From NCBI GenBank assembly GCA_036365515.1, contig CM070877.1:2799001-2863000 (forward strand): a stretch of 64,000 bases of DNA, in the 5' to 3' direction. A model generated the notes under the pieces. That model did not search any database, was not told the DNA's origin, and was given only the letters and a program-made list of their open reading frames with translations. Each line of letters opens with the position of its first letter. The stretch's first letter is position 1. Made by a program: the position numbers and the translations under genes. Below, in pieces: positions 16,951 through 32,034 of this stretch. This stretch comes from Torymus aiolomorphi. Lineage: Eukaryota; Arthropoda; Insecta; Hymenoptera; Torymidae.

Positions 16951-17463
16951 TTAAGCCAAGTTTCGCCGTTGCCGCTTATCCGATGGTGGTGGTGGTGATG
17001 GCGACCGACCTCTTTTCAGAGGACGGTCATCCTCCGCTGGCATCTCATCATCTTCGTCATCATTGGTATCCAAATCCACCTCAGCCACTGCTCCCCACTG
17101 GACTTGGTCAGCCTGCACTTCATAATAGCCCCCATCTCCGTCATAGAGCATGAGGGGTGGTGGCGAGGTAGACGGCGGAGACAGGGCAGGCGGTGGTGTG
17201 CCTGGTGGAGTCATCGGTAGACGATGCGGCCGTCGCAGCTCTGGTGGAGATGCCGCCTGAGGTAGCTCAAGGCCCATCATCCACTCCTCAAAATTTCCAA
17301 CGTCGAGCGCTGGCAGATCTTCGACGTCGGAAGCCTCGTAACCTTCCAAGGCTCGGAGTCCATCCAAGATGGCTTGTTGCAGCTCCTCGTTCGAGGCGTC
17401 AGGCTCGAACTCCGCCAGGAGGAAGTCCGCTGCTGCTACTGCTTGCTCGTCGTCCGAATCCAT
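16951..17463 (-). CDS. Accessory protein C: acidic/proline-rich with basic tail (paralog of B)
   Basis: 170 aa. The N-terminus is acidic (MDSDDEQAVAAADFLLAEFEPD), then LQQAILDGLRALEGYE, DLPALDVGNFEEWMMGLEL, RRPHRLPMTPPGTPPP, LMLYDGDGGYYEVQ, an acidic stretch (DTNDDEDDEMPAEDD) and RPLKRGRSPSPPPPSDKRQRRNLA with a nuclear-localisation pattern and SP phosphorylation-type sites. Block order matches gene B. TATA (TATAAG, minus, 17538-17533) lies 70 bases upstream, with the CCAAT box and CGGAGC palindrome of gene B's promoter. The 3' side carries two stem-loops interrupted by a (GT)n tract, then the six-hairpin array. Function unknown; a nuclear early regulator is inferred. Confidence 0.75.
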   Translation of the reverse strand: MDSDDEQAVAAADFLLAEFEPDASNEELQQAILDGLRALEGYEASDVEDLPALDVGNFEEWMMGLELPQAASPPELRRPHRLPMTPPGTPPPALSPPSTSPPPLMLYDGDGGYYEVQADQVQWGAVAEVDLDTNDDEDDEMPAEDDRPLKRGRSPSPPPPSDKRQRRNLA

Positions 17464-17532
17464 TGCGCGGATTGAATCGTGCTACTTTGAGTTCTTTGCT
17501 CGAACTGATACCGAACAGAGAGAAACGCGCTA

Positions 17533-17575
17533 CTTATATCGCCTTCCGCGGAGCTGCTCCGCGCCAATCAGCGCC
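17533..17575 (-). promoter_or_regulatory. Core promoter of gene C
   Basis: In minus sense: GATTGG, the near-palindrome CGGAGCAGCTCCG, then GATATAAGTAGCGCG. It corresponds element by element to the gene B promoter at 15490-15527. Confidence 0.65.
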
Positions 17576-17683
17576 CGCGAGCGCTTCTATCCGCGTGCGA
17601 AGGAGAGCGCGCCCGCAATCCGCGGCTTAACAGCGCTATACGCGAAAAAGCCGTCTAATACCCTGTACTAGTATCAGCGACCG

Positions 17684-17910
17684 CTCGCGAGTGCCGCGGG
17701 GAGGGGAAGCACGCGCGAAGGCGAAAAAGTCATTGCGCTCTCGGCCGCCGCGCGAGCAGGAGCTCCGCGGACGAAGTGTTGCAGTGGTGCTGTGCCCGCT
17801 CTCGAGTGCCGCGGAGGGGGAGCGGGCGCGAAGGCGAAAAAGTCATTGCGCTCTCGGCCATCGCGCGAGCAGGAGCTCCCGCGGACGAAGTGTTGTAGTG
17901 GTGCTGTTGC
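17684..17910. repeat. GC-rich direct duplication (2 x ~115 bp)
   Basis: Two adjacent copies (about 17684-17795 and 17800-17910) share GAGTGCCGCG, GCGCGAAGGCGAAAAAGTC, ATTGCGCTCTCGGCC and GCGGACGAAGTGTTG. No coding frame is convincingly conserved. It lies between gene C's promoter and the right-hand repetitive region, so it could hold promoter or enhancer elements. Confidence 0.75.
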
Positions 17911-18138
17911 CGCTCGGCGCTGTGCAGAGGACTAAAGGTACTTCGCCATCGATCACCACACGTGCAGGATCTCTCTCGCTCTAATATAGACGATGACAAC
18001 GACAACGACGGTATCCCCTCAACCATTAGCGAGCATCGGTAGACGACATCAGGGAATCAGCGGTCGACGTGTAAGTGTGTATGTGCTGAGTTTCACCTAA
18101 CCTCGCTCTCTCTTTCTCTCTCTCATTATACTGCAATC

Positions 18139-18154
18139 TGCCCTTCTAAGGGTA
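18139..18154 (+). other. Weak stem-loop resembling the histone type
   Basis: TGCCCTTCTAAGGGTA: a 6-bp stem with one wobble and TCTA loop. It departs from the consensus at the loop and the base pairs and is listed only for completeness. Confidence 0.25.
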
Positions 18155-18184
18155 AAAACGTAGGAACATTGCAGTCTCCTTTCT

Positions 18185-18221
<37 letters not shown>

Positions 18222-18230
18222 TACACACGC

Positions 18231-18334
18231 ACACATATCGACTCGACAGTGAGGGGCGGCCGCGAGCACGGCAACGAGAGGCATGCAGTGAGAGCGGACA
18301 TAGGGAAAACGATCGGCTTCAGGAAGCAGTGAAG
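18231..18334 (+). ncRNA. Possible exon of a right-end transcript
   Basis: It ends in a strong donor (GAAG|GTAAGT, GT at 18335). Matching acceptors exist downstream (TTCTAG at about 19090; others at 19437-19438 and 19653-19654). No long reading frame crosses the exon, so a non-coding or short-peptide transcript is more likely. The 5' boundary is not defined by the sequence. Confidence 0.3.
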
Positions 18335-18454
18335 GTAAGTTTTCAATTTCTGTTCTTTTTCGTGTTTCGCGAGTGCATACTTTCTTTCTCTCTCTCTCTC
18401 TCTCTCACGCCCTTCCTCGACATCGAGCATCGGATTCCCGCGCGCGATTATCTC

Positions 18455-19030
18455 GCGTGCGAGGTTAGTTTTCTTTCCGCGGACGACACTAGGACTCGCG
18501 CATACCTCCTCGACATTTCGCTCGGCGTTGGTGACTTGTACGAGGTTTGTTTTGTTCTTGCGGACGTCACGGGATCGCGTATCATATCTTTCTTTCGCTC
18601 GTCGACGCGTGCGAGGTTAGTTTTCGTCTCGCGGACGACGTTGATCTCGCGCATCTTATCATTCTCTCGCTCATCGATGTGTGCGAGATTAGTTTTCGTC
18701 TCGCGGACAACGTTGATCTCGCGAGTCTTCTCTCTCTCGCACACCGGCGCGTGCGAGGTTAGTTTTGTCTCGCGGACGGTGCGGGTCTCACGCAACTCTC
18801 TCGAGGTCATGCGTAAGTATATTATGTTTTTCTCGCTCCCCGACGAGCACGGGGTTAGGTTGCTGCTCGTGGACGACGCGTGCGAGCATATCTTTTTTCT
18901 CTCTCTCGCTGATTGTGATTATGAGGTTCGGTTTTACAGTCGTGCGTGATTATTTCTCCTCGTCGATGAGATTTCTAGTGGTCACGCGCGGGCATATTAT
19001 TTCTCTCTCATCGATGACGTTAGAATTTTT
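18455..19030. repeat. Degenerate ~70-bp tandem repeats
   Basis: Six to seven units are built on GTGCGAGGTTAGTTTTCGTC, then TCGCGGACGAC, then a CT-rich part. The clearest are at 18608, 18680 and 18750, the more diverged at 18455, 18539, 18840 and 18905. They lie in the putative intron after the 18335 donor. Long frames here (for example through 18329-18949) are by-products of the repeat period and CT-rich composition. Confidence 0.75.
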
Positions 19031-19232
19031 ATCGTTCTCTCTCTCTCTCTCTATTAGATAATTCATGATTTCTTATTTTCTGTTCTAGTGGGAGACCTGG
19101 CCAGGCAACGACGGGGATTGAGATGGAGATTTTTTATCTGTCATTTTCGGGATAGCTTCAACGTTAGGAACAACTATAATAACGTGGAACATATCTATTT
19201 TTTATGTACATATATATATTTTATTTGAAACC

Positions 19233-19248
19233 TGCTCTTTTCAGAGCA
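19233..19248 (+). terminator. Isolated histone-type stem-loop near the right end
   Basis: TGCTCTTTTCAGAGCA: 6-bp stem with TTTC loop, sense on the plus strand. It follows the acceptor at about 19090 and could be the 3' end of the spliced right-end transcript. Confidence 0.6.
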
Positions 19249-19438
19249 ACTTCAATGTTTTTTTCGTAGGCAGATCTGTTTTATATCATGGCTGGTGAAC
19301 AACATTACTGCACGTTGAGGACGACTACAATAAAGTATTCTCTATGTATCATGGGATTTGGATTTAACGCATGCGTATGATGTCATACGTGTGCGCATAT
19401 TCTAATAATAAATTTTAATTCTGTTTGTATTATTTTAG

Positions 19439-19789
19439 AGGAACATTTGTTCACAACGTGGAGGCAATCGCCGATGGATAACGTCGTTGGACGCCGAGGA
19501 CGACGAAAGAAAAAGATAAGTAATACCTCGCACGTTCTCTCTACTTCTCTCTAGCATTGGGAAAGGATTGTGGGTTTTGTGTATGCGTGCATGGTGATTC
19601 CACACTTGCACGTATATTCATATAATACATTTTAAATGTACTGTTTATTTCCAGCTTACAACGTGGAAGCCATCGCCGTTGGACGACGTGGAGAAAACGT
19701 GGAAGCAATCACCGTTAGACGATGTGGAGAAATCGTGGAAGCCATCGCTGTTGGACGACGTGGAGAAATTGGATGCTGAGGACGTCGAG
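19439..19789 (+). other. Two exon-like blocks with a 36-bp repeat
   Basis: Block 1 (19439-19519, 81 bp) and block 2 (19655-19789, 135 bp) are each bounded by AG and GT splice signals and are multiples of three. Both contain ACGTGGAAGC(C/A)ATC units. Block 2 has three copies of a 36-base unit that reads as repeated WK.S.LDDVEK in one frame and as VEAIAVGRRGE in another. Earlier degenerate relatives are near 19155-19180 and 19310. This may be a coding gene with short peptide repeats or a non-coding repetitive transcript; I cannot decide between the two. Confidence 0.4.
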
Positions 19790-19841
19790 GTGAGTGTTTT
19801 TAGCTTATCGCGTACTGCAGGTTGTTGCCTCATACCGCGTG

Positions 19842-20318
19842 GCCGAAAGCAGCAGCTGATAAGCAGCAGGCCGCCCGCCGCCGACCGTCCGCCGCTGGCC
19901 GCTACCATTGCCCGTGCGCAGCAGGCTGTCGCTGGCCGCTCGCTGCCGGCGGCTCGCTCCCCCAGGGCAAGCTCTGACTTTGCGGCTGGTCTAGAACGGG
20001 CAAGACCTGGTCTAGAATCGGTAGGCCGGTTCTGGCTCAACTCGTTGGCGCGCGGGTGAGTCAGGACCAGTATACCGGTTCTAGATCAAGCAGGTCTGGG
20101 TCCCGTGCGGGTGACCCAAAAAACCTATGCGGGTTCTGGCTCAAACAAGTCAGAACCTGTTTTGGGTTATTGGCACCCTATGCAATAGTGCGGGGTGGGG
20201 AGGGGAGGGAGGGGGAGGGAGGGAGGGGGAGGGGTGGGGGTCCCAAAAAAGCTATGCCGGTTCTGGCTCAAACAGGTCAGGACTTGTTTTGAGCCAGAAC
20301 CGGCATAGCTTATCTACT
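19842..20318. repeat. Right terminal inverted repeat
   Basis: Reverse complement of the left end. It has the GC-rich inner block (19860-19960), several degenerate copies of the tip motif (CCGGTTCTGGCTC) between 20020 and 20150, a G-rich tract (20190-20243), and a terminal hairpin with arms 20249-20274 and 20285-20311. It lacks the CRE palindrome found in the left loop. It is longer than the left TIR because of extra tandem units. Confidence 0.9.
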
Positions 20319-20324
20319 AATGAC
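20319..20324. repeat. Right target-site duplication AATGAC
   Basis: Exact copy of 980-985, immediately after the element's last base (...TATCTACT). Confidence 0.9.
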
Positions 20325-23300
20325 ACGAAAAAATCACTCAAGCCCAGCGATCATACAGCGTTCTCTTTGTTGCTGCGCACGTACGTAACGTACTCCAAAC
20401 ATTTTGATCGTGAAACATATTCCAGGACGATATGTTGAATAAATGCAGCTATTTTAGAGTATATTTATCTAATGGCAGCGTGTACCTGCCCGCTTCGTTT
20501 TTGTTATTTTTGTGCTGGGCAGTAACGAAATTGGTTGATTTTTAATTCATTATCCAAACGTTGTAACAATTTTGGTTTCGGCTGCGTTCTCGTTTTCTTT
20601 CGTATACGCAATATCAGCAATATTGCAAGTTAATTATTTTATTTTAATTGTTGAAATTTTCAATTCAAACATATACCGACAATACGATCGTAATTAACTG
20701 TTTCCAGGGACATGGAGAATTTAAAAATTGTTTATTTATTGAGTATCCTTGTCGTGGAAAGCAAATACAAATACGGGGAAGTAAAAATTCCATTCAATGC
20801 AATATTTAATTTAATTACTATAATTATTCACGGTGAAATGTAAAATAGTAATTAAGGCGGTTATCAAATTGAACATTCATATTTACGCCAGCATTTTCTG
20901 CGTTAAAAGCTGCCGACTTTTACGAAATCATTGTCATAAAGAATTATCGGAAATTTTGAACTGGAAATTTCGCCGAATGAAACAAAATAATTAATCCACT
21001 TACACTAATTATTTACAATGACGTAAAACGTAAAATTCAATATTATCTCATTTATTAATTACATATAAATTAATGGTATTCTTCATACCCGCCATACTAT
21101 TACGTATTACGAACCCCATTAAATTAAAATAATCTATACCGCGTGTTTATATTAATATAAATCTTACTAGTTCAAAACCTTTCAATTTTGAAATATATGA
21201 TAAATTTAACATAATAAATTTTACCTTTGTATTTTATATTCGAATTTCCTTATCGCTTATACAACGAATTCCAAATTACCTAAATTCTGTAATAATTATT
21301 AACTTAACCTGAAACATTGATTTCGAACAATTAAACATCGAAGGGTTGAATTAAAATCATAGATAAAAAATATAAATTATACAAAATAGATGTTGATATA
21401 AAATCTATTCGTCGAATATATACTCCAACTATTCACTTTATTAAACACATTATACAAGCAGTCCATCAACCCGTGTGTTTTCCAAACCTCGTGTCACAAT
21501 TAAAAACCAATCGAACGCGCAAAAACATAGCTACCCAAAACCCAACCATGCCTCAGCGTCCAGGAGACGAAATTCAATCAAAATCGTTTAACGCAAATTA
21601 ACCAAAATTAGACGTGCAAGCCTATATATCCCTCTCCGCTCTGTACACGCGCTCACGCGTGGGGGGCTAACATCGATCGGCCGCCGCTCACGAACGCATG
21701 GACCTGCCGATGGCATTTGCGGCTACCGTCCCCCTCCTCTGCGCGCGGAACACGAGGCAAACCAAAATATGCTCCGCGGAAACGCGAGCAGCGCGAGACA
21801 GCAAGATATATCCCGGCTGTCGGATGAAATTTCCCACCGAGCGAGAGGCATAGGCCTCGCTAGATAGAGCGTCGATAGCATTAGTCGCGGGACGATTCCC
21901 CGCGAGTGAGAGCCTGCTTTGTGTTTGCGAAATGCTCGGGTGGACATGGACTCTCTCTCTCTCTCGCTCTCTCTCTCTCCCCCTCTCTGTGCACGGAGAG
22001 CCGGGGAAGGCTTGCTTTTCGCTACCGCGAATTCGAGTCGGTTACCGGAAATAACAGGGTTTCAACGGAATTGTAGGATTTTGTAATGAATATTTTCGAG
22101 TGATTATTGAAGAAATGCGGTTCGAGGGGATATTGTTGCTGCGACATGGCGTTTGATTAATTAGAACTTCTTTCGGCATATTTACATGGAACGGTTTATT
22201 ATCTCATATGATGGGAATAATTAATTAGTTATTTATATAATGAGTATTTTAATAAAGAGTAGTTAATAATTGTAAGTCGTGCAGTATAAGAGGAGGATTG
22301 TCATTTGCTATACAAACCGTATGTTAGAACATGAAAACCATGTAATGGTTTATTACTAATTAATTACTAGAATAATTTTCAGATTTTTCCTTTCATATTA
22401 TATGCTTGTACATATTTTAATCATGTATATCATATTGTACATTCTGTGAATTATATGCACATATGTAGCTTGTCACTTTGATTAGCTACTCAATCAATAC
22501 AATTTGGCTGACTGGAACAGGCAAATACGCGAATGTAAGTAAGTTCATATTTGCGCAGAAAAGGTAATTTGATCCAAGTGAAAAGAGAGTGAGATTGATA
22601 TCATTATATATAATTAAACTAATTGTACTTTGTTAAATATAGTGTAACATAGAAGGTCAATAAGAAATCGAATAAATATTTGACTATAGCAATGAATTTT
22701 CTGTTATGAATTGCAGTTTATTATTATTTTCATAATAATACTATTCTGATATTTTGTACACTGTTGAGATGTGCTATATATTAGGATCTAATAAATAAAT
22801 ATTATTTTACGAATTATCGAAACTAATATGTAACAGTACGCTCATCTGCCTATTTGTGAATAAGCACAATTATAATCTGTAATTAGATTGAACCCACCAT
22901 ATCATGTTCTCTTTGTTAGAGAAGCTGTAATTTTAGGGTGACAATCAACGCATGAAAGAAAACCGATACTAGTATGGCGGTGATGCCATACAACAATAAT
23001 TTTTTAAGAAATTCATAGTAACATAATTATAATAGAAGTAATAATATTTTTTCTGTGGACATAATTTTCTTAATACATTTTTCGTCATATATATTGTTTT
23101 TCCATCTTTTGAACAAGTAGTTATAATCGTCTTAATATTTATTCTAAATGATTGTGTAGTACCACGTATAACTCCAATATTATTTGATGAATAAAAGTTC
23201 TTCTAGTATTTTATGATTAATAAATACAAAATCTACTGCAAATACAAAGGCACTAGTATTAATGTTATTTGTGAATTATTTAAGAATTTATTTACAAATG

Positions 23301-23829
23301 ATATCCACATAATGTTAATTTACTAGTAAAGAATTTACTGGCTAATTATTACAAGTAGATTTTTATTTTCGTATTATTATAAAATAAAAGAAAATAAATG
23401 TTAAATCATAAATAATTAAATTCTATAATTTAGAAAAAAATTTACATTTTGTACTAAACTATAATGCTGTTTCAACACAAAATAATAAAATGTAACGCGA
23501 TCAAGCAGAAACATCAAAACTTTAAAACCAATAAGAGTTGCATACATTTTACAAATTAATTTTATTATTTTGCTTTAGGCTTTAAGGCTTTCTCCCTTAT
23601 AGTTTTGTACACTTCTGTCCGTTTAAATTGCGGTGGTTAAAAGGATAAAAGGCGAGCCAACGTAAAGAAGCGACCAAATAAAAGAATGTAAAAGAAGAAC
23701 AGAAAAATCGATGCCCCTACCGGCTGCAAGTCGGGAAAATATTGTTTTTTCGCCCCGCGGCATTGGCGCTAACTCGCGGATCGCGGGAGAAAAGAAGCGA
23801 GCGGAATCGAGCCCAAGTGGGCCACATCG

Positions 23830-23909
<80 letters not shown>

Positions 23910-24205
23910 GGAGGAGAGAGAAAGAGAGAACGGTTGCATCTTCACAGAGAAGCGCAAGGGGAATGACTGTTTGCTTTGGATCACCTTCAAAGCTCCCCGA
24001 GGCTCCTTTATTCCTCTTTTCCCTTCGCCCCACTTCTCGCCCGACCGCTTAATATCCTCTTACTCTGCTTCAGTATCGTTATCTTCCCTATTGAATGTTG
24101 AATAAATTGTTATTCTGTGCGGAAATGTGTATATATACGTGTGGGCATTATTCTAAAGGAAAATTATGGGTAATGTTTGCTCAATTATTGATGATATGGC
24201 AGCCA
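20325..24205. other. Host non-coding sequence with GC islands
   Basis: AT-rich sequence with GC islands at about 21.6-22.1 kb (CG-rich, CT-rich simple repeats) and 23.6-24.05 kb, the latter containing a (GA)n microsatellite at 23831-23905. C-rich sequence precedes and G/T-rich sequence follows each island. ORFs here are short, or encode repeats from the microsatellite. No gene seen. Confidence 0.6.
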
Positions 24206-24351
24206 TTAACCTTCTGACAGCCGGGATTTTTCCTACTGAAAAACTGTAACTTTCTCGAAATTTTCCATATAAATGTTTCTTAAGTAATAGTATATGTGGG
24301 CCGATCATGGAATGACCCCATATGGCGTCATGCCGGTTGTCAGAAGGTTAA
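24206..24351. mobile_element. TTAA-flanked MITE (piggyBac-type)
   Basis: A 138-bp non-coding element (24210-24347) has terminal inverted repeats CCTTCTGACAGCCGG and CCGGTTGTCAGAAGG, with one mismatch. TTAA lies directly outside each (24206-24209 and 24348-24351). TTAA duplication and a CCYT-type start are hallmarks of piggyBac-mobilised MITEs. Confidence 0.75.
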
Positions 24352-28118
<3,767 letters not shown>

Positions 28119-28122
28119 CCTT

Positions 28123-28128
28123 TTTATT
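28123..28128 (-). terminator. Poly(A) signal of the serine protease homolog gene
   Basis: AATAAA on the minus strand, about 70 bases after the stop codon at 28199-28197. Confidence 0.6.
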
Positions 28129-28196
28129 GTTACAACTGTTAAATTGCTGGAGGGATAAAAAGATGGTGAGAGGGAAAAAGGGAGTGTGGGTGTATA

Positions 28197-30178
28197 TTAG
28201 GCAGTGTAGGAATCACTGTTCAGATCGCGCGAATTTATCACTCTGTTGATCCAACGGTACCCGGTTGATACGTCGGCGTAAAGTCCTGGTTTATATCTTT
28301 GGTTGCACACTGCGGCCGATGCTATTCCAACTTGAACGTAGCGGCTTTCATCGCTTTTGATTGGGCAGATTATTGGGCTACCTTCAACCCCCTAAAAATT
28401 CACAGTTTACATTGAAATTCGTTGATTTTCAATTGAATACGTTTTCGAATCATATACATTCAATATTCAATTTGTATCTTGAAATAAAATATTACCGTGC
28501 ACGGAGCCTTCAAATTATCATCACCGGCGCACATCACGCTGCGATGGATCTTGTATTTCTCCACATTATAAGTCATCTGATAAACGCCCTCGCAAGTCTT
28601 ACGACTCATAATGTACATCTCTGACTTCCTCAGGTAACTATCCTTACAATCGGAATCTGAAATTCAAAGCGATCGGTGAACCCAGTAGTCCAACGCGTAG
28701 TCACCACGTTAAATTTCATTTACCGTAACAATCATCGCCCCAGCCGGTCTCGATGCATTCGGACAGTCTGTAATCGTCGCGGGTAGCGGGTAGACAAATC
28801 GAGTTGACGTGTGCTCCTGGCTTGGCCGCCTCGGCCAGTATCAGAATCGCGTAATTGTAGACAAACGCATCGGCGTTGAAGTTCGGGTGAATGTGGATGT
28901 GGCTCACCTTGATGTCCTGCTGGTGCTCGCCCTTTGACCTCCAGTCGTATTGTCCGACTCGAACTACTAAGTTCGACGATCTGAATCTGTTTTGTGTGTG
29001 GAGTGATTATTAATTCTGCGAATTATACATTGCTGAATTGGGAATGAATTTCATGCTGTTTAAAATTTGTTTTTAACACAGGCGAAATCTATGATCAGAA
29101 GCATTTTAAGTATAGCTGCAGTTTGAAGTGTTAAATTGTATGAATGGTCTTTTCAATTCATGTTTTACAATTTCCATACATTTCTCTCATAAGTACTTAT
29201 CAAAAGAATACTAACTGTAGAAGGTAACAGCTGCCACGAAAATTCTTGCATTACTAACACAGATGATAACAAAGTATTGTGTACTAACTTAATTTGTTTT
29301 TCAATCATCTGGTCTATAAAATTAGTAAACATTGATACAAAATCCATTTTTCCAACTTTGTAATAAGTATAAACTAATGTTTCACTATAAATATAGTACG
29401 AATTTCACGTTTGAAGATTGATAAGCCTTGTTCATTATTCTCTACAATCCCTTAAAAAAAACCCAGTCAATTGTAGAACAATGATTATCAACCCCAATAG
29501 TATCTTCAGGACTTAGAAGTTTGCATTGGCATAAATAGTTCTAACTTTCCATATCCACTTCAAACTACTTGAAACTATCGACTTCATTTTAAAAATAATC
29601 TCTCCTGTACTCCTCTACTAACTTATACACTTCGCTAGCGGACGTGAGCACGGCCTTTTTGTTGATCAGCGAGCCTCCGCAATGATATCCATTCCCTTCA
29701 CCTTTATCCAACTTGTCCTTGCGCAGCACCGCGACCATCCAGGGAAACTCACCAGGTTTGGCTTTCGCGCGTTCACCGAAACCAGTGACATTGCTCTTAT
29801 CTCCGAGATAACCGCAAGCCCACTCCTCGACCGGAGGCTTGTCCATCGCCGTGTCCGGGTAATAGTTATCCGTGGCTGAGTTGTCCTTCTGGTTGCAGCA
29901 GACGTCGATCGCCGAGGCGCATGAAGGTCGAGGTCTGATAAATTTCGTATTGTGTCGGTCTTGGTTAGATTTGTTAGTTCTTTATAGGAGTGTAGTAATG
30001 TAGCTTACCGGTTGTCGTAGTACGTGCGTATTTCATGGAAATCGGTGACGTGACCCTTCAAGGTGTAATTGTAATAGCAGTCGTGGTAAGCGACGCACAC
30101 GCATTGCCGACTGTTCGAGAGAACATCGCGGAAGAGGCAGGGGAGAAGAATGAGGGATAAAGTGAAAACTAATCTCAT
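28197..30178 (-). CDS. CLIP-domain serine protease homolog (catalytically dead), five exons
   Basis: Exons 30178-30009, 29934-29623, 28986-28724, 28656-28496 and 28391-28197. All introns are GT..AG and the total is 1101 bases, 366 aa plus stop. Order: signal peptide (MRLVFTLSLILLPCLF), a clip domain (CVCVAYHDC ... CASAIDVCC), a linker, then a trypsin-like fold starting around FPWMVAVL. The catalytic His site reads LTSASEV (His lost), the Asp site reads YNYAILIL (Asp lost), and the Ser site reads CTGVEGSPIICP instead of GDSGGP (Ser replaced by Gly). Such homologs are secreted haemolymph cofactors of prophenoloxidase activation or Toll signalling in insects (family knowledge). Whether this one has that job is inference. 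The gene looks intact, with AATAAA downstream. Confidence 0.9.
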
Positions 30179-30978
30179 TCTGAATAAACGCTCTGTAACG
30201 TCTTGTAGTGTTTAACAAGAAACTGAGAAATGAGTTTTTCTGAAAACAGGTATTTGAATATTTCTCTAACAACGTATCACGAAATCATTTACGTGTTGAT
30301 GAATCCATTAAATGTAATTTTAAAAACTTATTTAACGGAAATTTATTGGAAAACAGATAAGAAAATGTTTTCTTCTATACAATCATACATACAGGCACGT
30401 GTAAGATTTCCGTACTACTTAGTATTTCTTTGGTTTTTTACATAACTAGTAAAATCCAAACGCGCTGCGCGCGTACTATTTTGTTTTTTAGGTTATGAAT
30501 ATATAATTTTTTATTATGATTTCAATTGATTTAAATGATAAGATAATCAGATCATTTTTCAAAGTATGACAAAATTAATCTTTTTATTCTAATTTGATTT
30601 AATTATTTAGTTTTAATTAGTTTTAAATATAGTTAAGAATAAAAATTCAATTTAAAAAAATCAAATGTAGCGGAAGCAGCAAATTTTCGCGCCTATTCTT
30701 TACAGACCAATCAAAATCACTCTTTAAGTGCTTCACAACATCCGGCCATCGTTTTTTTAAGAGAGGATGGGGTAAGGATTTAAATTTTGCCAAACTTATA
30801 GAGGATAATATTATTATCAATTTATATTTTGAAAAAATGTGAATAATGCATAACACACGCCAACAAAAGAAAAAAATGGTCTGTGCTAGAGACTAGACCA
30901 CCATACTGTGCTATTTAGCACACATTACTTTTTTCTTTTTCTCGGCCAATGTAATTAGTAAAAAAAAAAATAACTTAC
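30179..30978. other. Region upstream of the protease homolog gene
   Basis: It contains the promoter area of the protease homolog (no clear TATA) and AT-rich sequence. A short CG-rich palindrome lies near 30462-30474. No ORF supported. Confidence 0.4.
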
Positions 30979-31036
30979 TGCTTGTATCCTGCTTGGGTTG
31001 GTTTCCAGGTGATGTTGCCCAGTTGACTTTCATCTC
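30979..31036 (-). other. Isolated exon candidate
   Basis: A 58-bp segment on the minus strand bounded by GGTTTCAG and GTAAGTTA, both strong splice signals. One frame is open through it (GDESQLGNITWKPTQAGYKQ). It could be an exon of a neighbouring or overlapping minus-strand gene. No partner exon is identified in the window. Confidence 0.3.
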
Positions 31037-31460
31037 CTGAAACCGAAATAAGACAACACATTTAATTATTGACCTTTTGAAGTCATATAAGTACATTAAT
31101 ATTTCCAAAAACTAAATGCAGATTTTTGTCATTATTTGTCTATATATGAGAAACCGATGCAAGTTTGAAAAGCCTAGAATTAGTTTAACCATCTAAAATG
31201 TTATAGTATTTGAAAAGAATTTCGAATATTTATCAATAAAATTATAAATACGAAGCTACGATTAACTCGTTTTTTAAAATTCAAAACGAAATTCTCTTGG
31301 AGCTATTTACTAATCTTTTTTTTATCACTAACACTACCCATACTACTCCACCCACATATACCACATTCCGAATACAAAATTAAAATCTTCGACATTTCAC
31401 GCCACCAAAAATCGACAGACAAATTACAAATCTGCTCTGAATCAACAAAACCCAGGGACC

Positions 31461-31549
<89 letters not shown>

Positions 31550-31641
31550 GAGAGATCCGAGATAACGTAAAATCAGGCCAGCGTTGATTCATATCCTGCG
31601 GCAAAACTTTGGGAACAGCTCGTTCAAGAACACACACACAC

Positions 31642-31694
<53 letters not shown>

Positions 31695-31980
31695 TACACG
31701 TACGTATCCTCACACTAACGAGAATTCCGGACCGCGGCATCGACTTCAACGCCTACTACCTATACACACCGCGGGAAAAACTTTGAACGCGTGTCGACGC
31801 GGCTAATGGAAAAAGACCGCTGACGTGGTGGGGAGAGGCGCGGCGCGAAAGTCTCAATTCGCCCCGTCGACATATCACGCAACGCGCGCGCACTCACCCC
31901 TTTCGCGATTGATTTTTCGTTCGCATAGAGTGGCCTGTGTATGTACCTGTGTGTGTGTGTATGTGTGCGTGTGCGCGCGC

Positions 31981-32034
<54 letters not shown>

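Noticed and set aside
18329..18949. 206-aa frame on the plus strand
   Set aside because: It starts at a splice donor and runs through ~70-bp CT-rich tandem repeats. Unit lengths that are not multiples of three change the peptide from copy to copy.
23711..24052. Arg-Glu repeat frames over the GA tract (also at 25832-26047, 51844-52178 and similar)
   Set aside because: Produced by (AG)n or (CT)n repeats. Composition explains the open frame and no domain is present.
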